Shown here piece by piece: positions 14,809 to 19,047 of a DNA stretch of 19,047 nucleotides (within the stretch, counting starts at the first letter, position 1; the number at the start of each line of letters is the position of its first letter). Origin of the DNA: DASUAS01 sp035763625 (GTDB lineage Bacteria; Actinomycetota; Acidimicrobiia; IMCC26256; DASPTH01); assembly GCA_035763625.1 (NCBI GenBank), contig DASUAS010000450.1, positions 1 to 19,047 of the forward strand, written 5' to 3'. The notes beneath the pieces were generated by a model that ran no database searches, was not told the origin of the DNA, and saw nothing but the letters and a program-made list of their open reading frames with translations. The translations under genes were made by a program, and so were the position numbers.

Positions 14809-15620
14809 GGGCCGCCGAGCTTGCCCGAGCGGAAGGTCGCCGGGCGCTTCTCGAGGAACGAGTCGACCGCCTCGCGGTGGTCGGCGGTCTCGAAGGTGAT
14901 CGCCTCGAAGGCCACCGAAAGGTCGTAGAGCTGCACCACCCGCATCTCCAGCTCCTTGTTCACCAGGCGCTTGTTGAAGCGGATCGCGACCGCCGGTCCC
15001 GCGGCGAGGCGCTGCGCCATCGCCATCGCCTCGTCGAGCACCCGGTCGCGCGGGACGACGTGGTTCACGAGCCCCAGCCGGTCGGCGTCGGGCGCGCTCA
15101 CCAGGTCGCCGGTCATGAGGTACTCCTTGGCCCGGTTGGGACCCATCAGGAGCGGCCAGAGCACCGCACCGCCGTCACCCGACACGATCGCGCCGCGCAC
15201 GTGCGGATCGGCGATGCGAGCGTCGTCGGCCATGTACACGACGTCGCAGAACAGGGAGATGGTGGCGCCGATGCCGATGGCGTCGCCGTTGATGGCGGCG
15301 ATCAGCGGCACCCGCACGGCCAAGATGTTGCGCGCCATCGCCACCGACTCGATCAGCAGCCCGGGGTGACCGTCGGGGTAGGCCTCGTTGGCCTTCATGT
15401 CGTTGAAGTCGGCGCCCACGCAGAAGTACTTGCCGGCGCCGGTGAGCACCACCGCGTTGAGCTCGTCGTCGGCGACGATGCGCTCGTAGAGCAGCTTGAG
15501 CTCGAGGTGCATCTGCGGGTTCAGCGAGTTGCGCTGCTCCGGCCGGTTCAGCGTCGCGACGAGCACGCCGTCGTCGTGCAGCTCGGTGCTGATCGTCGAG
15601 AGTCCGTAGCGGTCGGTCAT
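14805..15620 (-). CDS. Enoyl-CoA hydratase/isomerase (crotonase) family protein
   Basis: 271 residues. Crotonase-fold motifs: LNRPEQRNSLN (25-34), LTGAGKYFCVGADFNDM (59-75, first oxyanion-hole strand), AAINGDAIGIGATI (108-121, second oxyanion region), and ADPHVRGAIVSGDGGAVLWP (137-156). In hydratases the segment PEILLGxIPGAGG supplies a catalytic Glu; here that Glu position is His 140 and the loop is SGDGG with Asp 149, so the reaction may differ from simple hydration. ATG 15620 is chosen over the in-frame GTG at 15623 because AGGAG (15630-15626) is five bases before it. The upstream gene's TGA overlaps this ATG by one base, and its own stop overlaps the next GTG. Acts on an acyl-CoA in the cytosol; acyl group unknown. 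Confidence 0.87.
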   Translation of the reverse strand: MTDRYGLSTISTELHDDGVLVATLNRPEQRNSLNPQMHLELKLLYERIVADDELNAVVLTGAGKYFCVGADFNDMKANEAYPDGHPGLLIESVAMARNILAVRVPLIAAINGDAIGIGATISLFCDVVYMADDARIADPHVRGAIVSGDGGAVLWPLLMGPNRAKEYLMTGDLVSAPDADRLGLVNHVVPRDRVLDEAMAMAQRLAAGPAVAIRFNKRLVNKELEMRVVQLYDLSVAFEAITFETADHREAVDSFLEKRPATFRSGKLGGP

Positions 15621-16675
15621 CACATCTCCTGCTGGAGTGGTGGACGGTCGAGGGAGGCGGCGATGGCGTCGAGCTCGTCGACGAGCGCGTCGTCGAGCGG
15701 GATGCCGTGGGCGAGCCGTTCGGCGCGCCGTTCGGCCTCGAGCTCACCGGGCACCAGGATGCGTTCGGTGCCAGGCGCGAGCTCGGAGGCGTGGACGTCG
15801 TCGATCAGCGCGTCGACGTGCGCGCGGAACGTGTCGAGGGGGAGGAAGCGCGTGACGTCGAGCACCACGAAGCTGGCGCCCTTGGCGAGGCGGTCCCAGC
15901 CGGTGAGCTCCGACGCGCTGTGCTCGGTGGTGCCGAAGCTGCTGTCGGCGAGCACGCCGGCCATGATCTCGACGAGCAGGCCGATGCCGAAGCCCTTGTG
16001 GCCGCCGAACCACTGCAGCTGCGAGATCGACGCCGCCTGCGGGTCGGTGGTGGGGTAGCCGTGCTCGTCGTTGGCCCAGCCCTCGGGGATCGTCGCGTCG
16101 CCACGCTTCCGCGCGAGGAGGATCTTGTTGCCGGCGGCTGCGGTGGTGGCGACGTCGTACACGAGGTCGGCGTGACGCCCCGCGGGCACCGCGTACGAGA
16201 ACGGGTTGGTGGAGAAGAGCCCGGTGGTCCCCCCGAAGGGCGGGACGATGGTGCCCCCGTTCTGGAACGCCATCGCGAAGCAACCGGCGGCGGCGGCGCG
16301 CATCGTGTAGTAGCCGAGCGCGCCCACGTGCGTGATCTCGCGCACCGCGACGGTGGCCGTGCCGTGTTCTCGCGCTCGTTCGACGGCGAGATCGACGGCG
16401 GCGACCCCTGCGATCTGCCCGAAGCCGATGCCGCCGTCGAGCACCACCGTGGAACCGCGATCGACGACGGTGGACACCACGGTGTCGGGCCGGAGGTGCC
16501 CGCTGCGGACGCGTCCCGTGTAGAGCGCGAGCAGGTGGCTGCCGTGGGAGTCGACGCCGCGCAGGTCGGCCTCGAGGAGGTTGTCGGCGACGACGACCGC
16601 TTGGGCGGCGGGGACGCCGAGCGCGCCGACCAGCACTTCGAGCTGGCGACGCAGCGCGTCGGCGGCGACGAGCAT
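15620..16675 (-). CDS. Ldh2/malate-lactate/sulfolactate dehydrogenase family protein
   Basis: 351 residues, the typical length of the Ldh_2 family of NAD(P)-dependent 2-hydroxyacid or imino-acid dehydrogenases (malate, lactate, (R)-sulfolactate ComC, ureidoglycolate, piperideine carboxylate reductase). Hallmarks: EADLRGVDSHGSHLL (35-49, with DSHG 42-45), THVGALGYY (115-123, likely catalytic His 116), STNPFSYAVP (155-164) and GGHKGFGIGLLVEIMAGVL (224-242). The Rossmann fold of ordinary LDH is absent, as expected. ATG 16675 lies 14 bp after the amidohydrolase stop without a visible RBS; no better in-frame start is nearby. The stop overlaps the crotonase ATG. Substrate cannot be read, but a 2-hydroxy or sulfonated hydroxy acid fits the TauD-like neighbour. 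Confidence 0.9.
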   Translation of the reverse strand: MLVAADALRRQLEVLVGALGVPAAQAVVVADNLLEADLRGVDSHGSHLLALYTGRVRSGHLRPDTVVSTVVDRGSTVVLDGGIGFGQIAGVAAVDLAVERAREHGTATVAVREITHVGALGYYTMRAAAAGCFAMAFQNGGTIVPPFGGTTGLFSTNPFSYAVPAGRHADLVYDVATTAAAGNKILLARKRGDATIPEGWANDEHGYPTTDPQAASISQLQWFGGHKGFGIGLLVEIMAGVLADSSFGTTEHSASELTGWDRLAKGASFVVLDVTRFLPLDTFRAHVDALIDDVHASELAPGTERILVPGELEAERRAERLAHGIPLDDALVDELDAIAASLDRPPLQQEM

Positions 16676-16689
16676 CGAGGCGATCGGAG

Positions 16690-17901
16690 CTACGAGCGCG
16701 GGGCGGTGCCGTCGCCGAGCTCGAGGTCGAGCAGGCGGATGGCGTTGCCGCGCACGATGTCGTGGATGGTCTCGTCGTCGAGGTGGCCGAAGAGCTCCTT
16801 GGCGACCTGGTGGGTGTTGGGCCAGGTGCCGTCCTGGTGCGGGTAGTCGGTCTCGAACGCGATGTTGTGACGACCGACGCGGTCCATGAGCTCGAGTCCG
16901 ACGCTGTCCTTGAAGAAGCAGCTGGTGACCTGGCGGTAGTAGTACTGCGACGGCGGTTCGCCCACGATGTCCTGGCTGTGGCTCCAGCCGCGGTGGGTGT
17001 CCCACACGTCGTCGACGCGTTCGAGCACGAACGGGATCCACCCGATCTGCGCTTCGGCGTAGAGCAGCTGCAGGTCGGGGTGGCGCACCAGCAGGCCGGA
17101 GTAGAGGAAGTCGACGAGCGACACCGCGCTGTTGGTGAAGATGTTGGTGGCCTGCACCGCGTCGGGCGCGTCCTCCGAGGTCGCGATGGTCTTGGTGCCC
17201 GACCCGATGTGCATGGCGACGACGGTCTTCGTCTCCGCGCACGCGGCGAAGAACGGGTCCCAGTACCCGGTGTGGATGCTCGGCAGCCCGAGCCACGACG
17301 GCAGCTCCGAGAACGCGACCGCGCGCACGCCGCGCGCTGCGTTGCGCCGCACCTCGGCCGCGGCGAGGTCGGCGTCCCACAACGGAACCAGGCACAACGG
17401 GATGAGTCGACCGTCGCTGCCGGCGCACCACTCGTCGACCTGCCAGTCGTTGTACGCCTCGACGCAGAGCCTCGAGAGCTCCTTGTCGTTGCCGCGCAGG
17501 AAGATCTGGCCGCAGAACCGCGGGTAGTTCGGGAAGCACAGCGAGGCTTCCACGTGGTTCATCGTCATGTCCTCGATGCGCGCCTGCGGCTGCCAGCAGC
17601 CGGGCCGCATCTGGTCGAAGGTGATGCCGTCGAAGCCGATCTCGTCGGCCGGGTAGCCCGCCGCCGCGATGAGGCGCTTCACCGAGTACTGCTGGTCCTC
17701 GTAGAACCACCACGCCACGTCGGGTCCGTCGGTGCCGGGCGCCTCGCGGTACGTGCCGCCGTCGAGGATCGGGGTGCCCGCGGGCGCCATGACGATGTGG
17801 GGCCCGACGTCGCGGTACCTGGCCGGCAGGCGCGAGGTCCAGATGTCGGGGGGTTCGACGACGTGGTCGTCGAGGCTGACGATCCAGGGGATGTCGGTCA
17901 T
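16690..17901 (-). CDS. Amidohydrolase family protein (ACMSD-like, PF04909 type)
   Basis: 403 residues, TIM-barrel metal hydrolase or decarboxylase. The N-terminal strand reads SLDDHVVEPPDIW (9-21): H13 and E16 take the place of the HxH motif usual in the superfamily. Further probable ligands are H231 (VAMHIGSG), H274 (RHPDLQLL) and D352 (AFETDYPHQDGTWP). This is the 'DDHVVEPP' subfamily, frequent in actinobacteria. ACMSD-related enzymes decarboxylate or hydrolyse, and this one may cleave a C-C or C-N bond of the operon's substrate. ATG 17901 is preceded by GAGGAGG ten bases upstream. It lies 30 bp after the dioxygenase gene, the only sizeable gap in the operon. Chemistry is not determined. 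Confidence 0.88.
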   Translation of the reverse strand: MTDIPWIVSLDDHVVEPPDIWTSRLPARYRDVGPHIVMAPAGTPILDGGTYREAPGTDGPDVAWWFYEDQQYSVKRLIAAAGYPADEIGFDGITFDQMRPGCWQPQARIEDMTMNHVEASLCFPNYPRFCGQIFLRGNDKELSRLCVEAYNDWQVDEWCAGSDGRLIPLCLVPLWDADLAAAEVRRNAARGVRAVAFSELPSWLGLPSIHTGYWDPFFAACAETKTVVAMHIGSGTKTIATSEDAPDAVQATNIFTNSAVSLVDFLYSGLLVRHPDLQLLYAEAQIGWIPFVLERVDDVWDTHRGWSHSQDIVGEPPSQYYYRQVTSCFFKDSVGLELMDRVGRHNIAFETDYPHQDGTWPNTHQVAKELFGHLDDETIHDIVRGNAIRLLDLELGDGTAPRS

Positions 17902-17931
17902 GTCGGGGTTGCCTCCTCGAGCGATCCCGGC

Positions 17932-18720
17932 TCAGACGGGTGTCGTGCCGGCGACGGTCGTGCGGTGCAGGGAACGGCGGGCACCGTCGGTGTCACCGAC
18001 CACCGAGTGCTGCGCGCAGCGGTTGTCCCAGATGAGGAGGTCGCCCTCCTCCCAGCGATGGCGGAACGTGTGCTCGGGCTTGTCGAACTGCGCGTAGAGG
18101 AGGTCGAGCAGGGGTTGGCTGTCGTCGACCGACCACCCGTCGAAGTGCTTCGTGTAGTTGTCGTTGACGAACAGCGCGCGTCGGCCCGTCTCGGGGTGCG
18201 TGCACGCCACGGGGTGCGAGTTCACGATCTCGTCGTCGGGCATGCCGCTGTCGATCGCGAGCTGGGTGGCGTGGTGCACCGCGCGCAGCGAGTCGACGGT
18301 GGCGCGCAGGCCGTCGGAGAGGCCTTCGTAGGCGAGGTAGCCGTTGGAGAACATCGTGTCGCCGCCGACGGGCGGGATGATCCGACCGAGCAGCAGGCTC
18401 ACCGACGGCGGCTGCTTGGCGTAGGTGAAGTCGGAGTGCCAGGTGACGGTGATCGGATTGGGATCGTAGATCTCGATGATCTCCGGGTGGCCCTCGATCG
18501 GCGGCACGTAGGGGTGCGGCTCGATGCGGCCCCAGCGGGCGGTGAACGCGACCTGATCGTCGGGGGTGGCGTGGGCCTGCCCCTTCACGCACAGCACGAG
18601 GTGCTCGAGCAACGCGTCGTGCAGCGCGGCGAACGTCGCGTCGTCGACGTCGGCGATGTCGACGCCGGTGACCTCCGCACCGAGCGCGCCCGCTCGCCGG
18701 CGGACCTCGACTGTGCTCAT
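17932..18720 (-). CDS. TauD/TfdA-type 2-oxoglutarate, Fe(II)-dependent dioxygenase
   Basis: 262 residues. Iron ligands are H95 and D97 (TWHSDFTY) and H238 (NRCAQHSV). The 2-oxoglutarate contacts are T122 (GGDTMF) and R249 in the R-x3-R pair RSLHR (249-253). From memory of E. coli TauD, H69 here (EPHPYVPP) aligns with the sulfonate-contacting His 70 and R253 with Arg 270. The Tyr 73 and Asn 95 positions are not conserved (V72 and T92-V93 region). So the enzyme binds an anionic, perhaps sulfonate or carboxylate, substrate different from taurine. It hydroxylates that substrate, often leading to C-S, C-O or C-N cleavage. ATG 18720 overlaps the TPP-enzyme stop (TGATG). It is in the same operon as the amidohydrolase, 30 bp downstream. 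Confidence 0.9.
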   Translation of the reverse strand: MSTVEVRRRAGALGAEVTGVDIADVDDATFAALHDALLEHLVLCVKGQAHATPDDQVAFTARWGRIEPHPYVPPIEGHPEIIEIYDPNPITVTWHSDFTYAKQPPSVSLLLGRIIPPVGGDTMFSNGYLAYEGLSDGLRATVDSLRAVHHATQLAIDSGMPDDEIVNSHPVACTHPETGRRALFVNDNYTKHFDGWSVDDSQPLLDLLYAQFDKPEHTFRHRWEEGDLLIWDNRCAQHSVVGDTDGARRSLHRTTVAGTTPV

Positions 18721-19047
18721 CAGAAGGGGGAGGGGAGGCGGTCCATGGGCACCTCGATGACGGTGGGACGGTCGTTGCCCAGAGCCTCGCGCACGGCGGG
18801 GCCGACGTCGTCGCCCTTCGCCACGCGCGCGGCGTCGGCGCCGAACGACTGGGCGAACTTCACGAAGTCGGGGTTGCGCAGCGCGGTGCCGATCTCTCGG
18901 CCGCCGAAGCGCTCGCGTTGGTCGCGGTTGGAGTTGCCGTACGCCTCGTCGTTGTAGACGACGGTCACGGTGTTGATGCCGTACTGCACCGCGGTCGACA
19001 GCTCGGTGGCGGCGAAGAGGAAGCCGCCGTCGCCGGTCGCGCACACC
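18720..19047 (-). CDS. TPP-dependent enzyme, acetolactate synthase-like, C-terminal part
   Basis: Only the last 108 codons lie in the window; the gene begins beyond the right edge. The segment is the thiamine-diphosphate pyrophosphate domain: ATGDGGF (GDG) followed about 24 residues later by VVYNDEAYGN, the metal-binding Asn. It ends with FAQSFGADA and PTVIEVPMDRLP, as in large subunits of acetolactate synthase-type enzymes (acetolactate synthase, glyoxylate carboligase, oxalyl-CoA or sulfopyruvate decarboxylases, sulfoacetaldehyde acetyltransferase). Which one cannot be told without the N-terminal domain. Its TGA overlaps the dioxygenase ATG by one base. Codon use matches the neighbouring genes. 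Confidence 0.85.
   Translation of the reverse strand, partial: VCATGDGGFLFAATELSTAVQYGINTVTVVYNDEAYGNSNRDQRERFGGREIGTALRNPDFVKFAQSFGADAARVAKGDDVGPAVREALGNDRPTVIEVPMDRLPSPF

Noticed and set aside
15620..17713. A single 697-residue Ldh2 fusion with an N-terminal extension
   Set aside because: The extra 346 residues are the amidohydrolase gene read in another frame. The amidohydrolase has its own good start and stop.
16762..18957. A 731-codon open frame on the plus strand opposite the amidohydrolase, dioxygenase and TPP genes
   Set aside because: The translation is Arg/Val/Glu/Asp/His-rich without domain motifs, whereas the minus-strand genes carry clear family motifs. Such mirror frames are common in 70% G+C DNA.
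1..19047. Mobile element, prophage, defence system or CRISPR array
   Set aside because: No transposase, integrase, nuclease, toxin-antitoxin pair or regularly spaced repeat was seen, and the composition is uniform.

Overview
The window is about 70% G+C, tightly packed coding DNA. It uses many GTG starts, and four adjacent gene pairs overlap by 1 or 4 bp. The gene families (PAPS-type sulfotransferase next to a DUF1214-like protein, a DUF2795 protein, the 'DDHVVEPP' amidohydrolase subfamily) point to an actinobacterium. Acidimicrobiia or a Mycobacterium-like heterotroph are the best guesses, inferred from protein flavour only. I see no rRNA, tRNA, CRISPR, transposase or phage gene, and no gene-free stretch over 300 bp. 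The longest gap is about 146 bp (7491-7636).

Layout: (1) 1-656 (-), 5' part of an acyl-CoA thioesterase II. (2) 754-4014 (+), an operon of extended SDR/epimerase, sulfotransferase and DUF1214-like protein. (3) 4031-8038 (-), in transcription order: VOC/glyoxalase protein, PilZ protein, Gfo/Idh/MocA oxidoreductase, serine-hydrolase lipoprotein, and a membrane-anchored His/Cys-rich protein of unknown function. A 59-nt near-perfect palindrome lies between the VOC and PilZ genes. (4) 8106-10087 (+), an AraC regulator translationally coupled to an SDR of MFE-2 type, divergent from the VOC gene. (5) 10165-12634 (-), RidA protein, a DUF2795 fusion protein and a zinc alcohol dehydrogenase. (6) 12740-14083 (+), an exported ABC-type solute-binding protein divergent from RidA, with an AT-rich palindrome between them. 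(7) 14107-19047 (-), a compact six-gene catabolic operon: TPP-dependent enzyme (partial), TauD-type dioxygenase, amidohydrolase, Ldh2-type dehydrogenase, crotonase and SDR.

Most genes suggest CoA-ester and carbonyl catabolism: thioesterase, crotonase, three SDR-type enzymes, alcohol dehydrogenase, Gfo/Idh enzyme and RidA. The best candidate for an undescribed system is region 7 with the solute-binding protein and RidA beside it. It combines an oxygenase whose 2-oxoglutarate and part of whose sulfonate-binding residues match TauD, an Ldh2-type 2-hydroxyacid dehydrogenase and a TPP carboligase/decarboxylase. That set would fit breakdown of a small hydroxylated acid, possibly an organosulfonate. 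The substrate is inference. The best non-coding signal is the 7569-7627 palindrome, which contains a GTGA-N6-TCAC dyad upstream of the PilZ gene.
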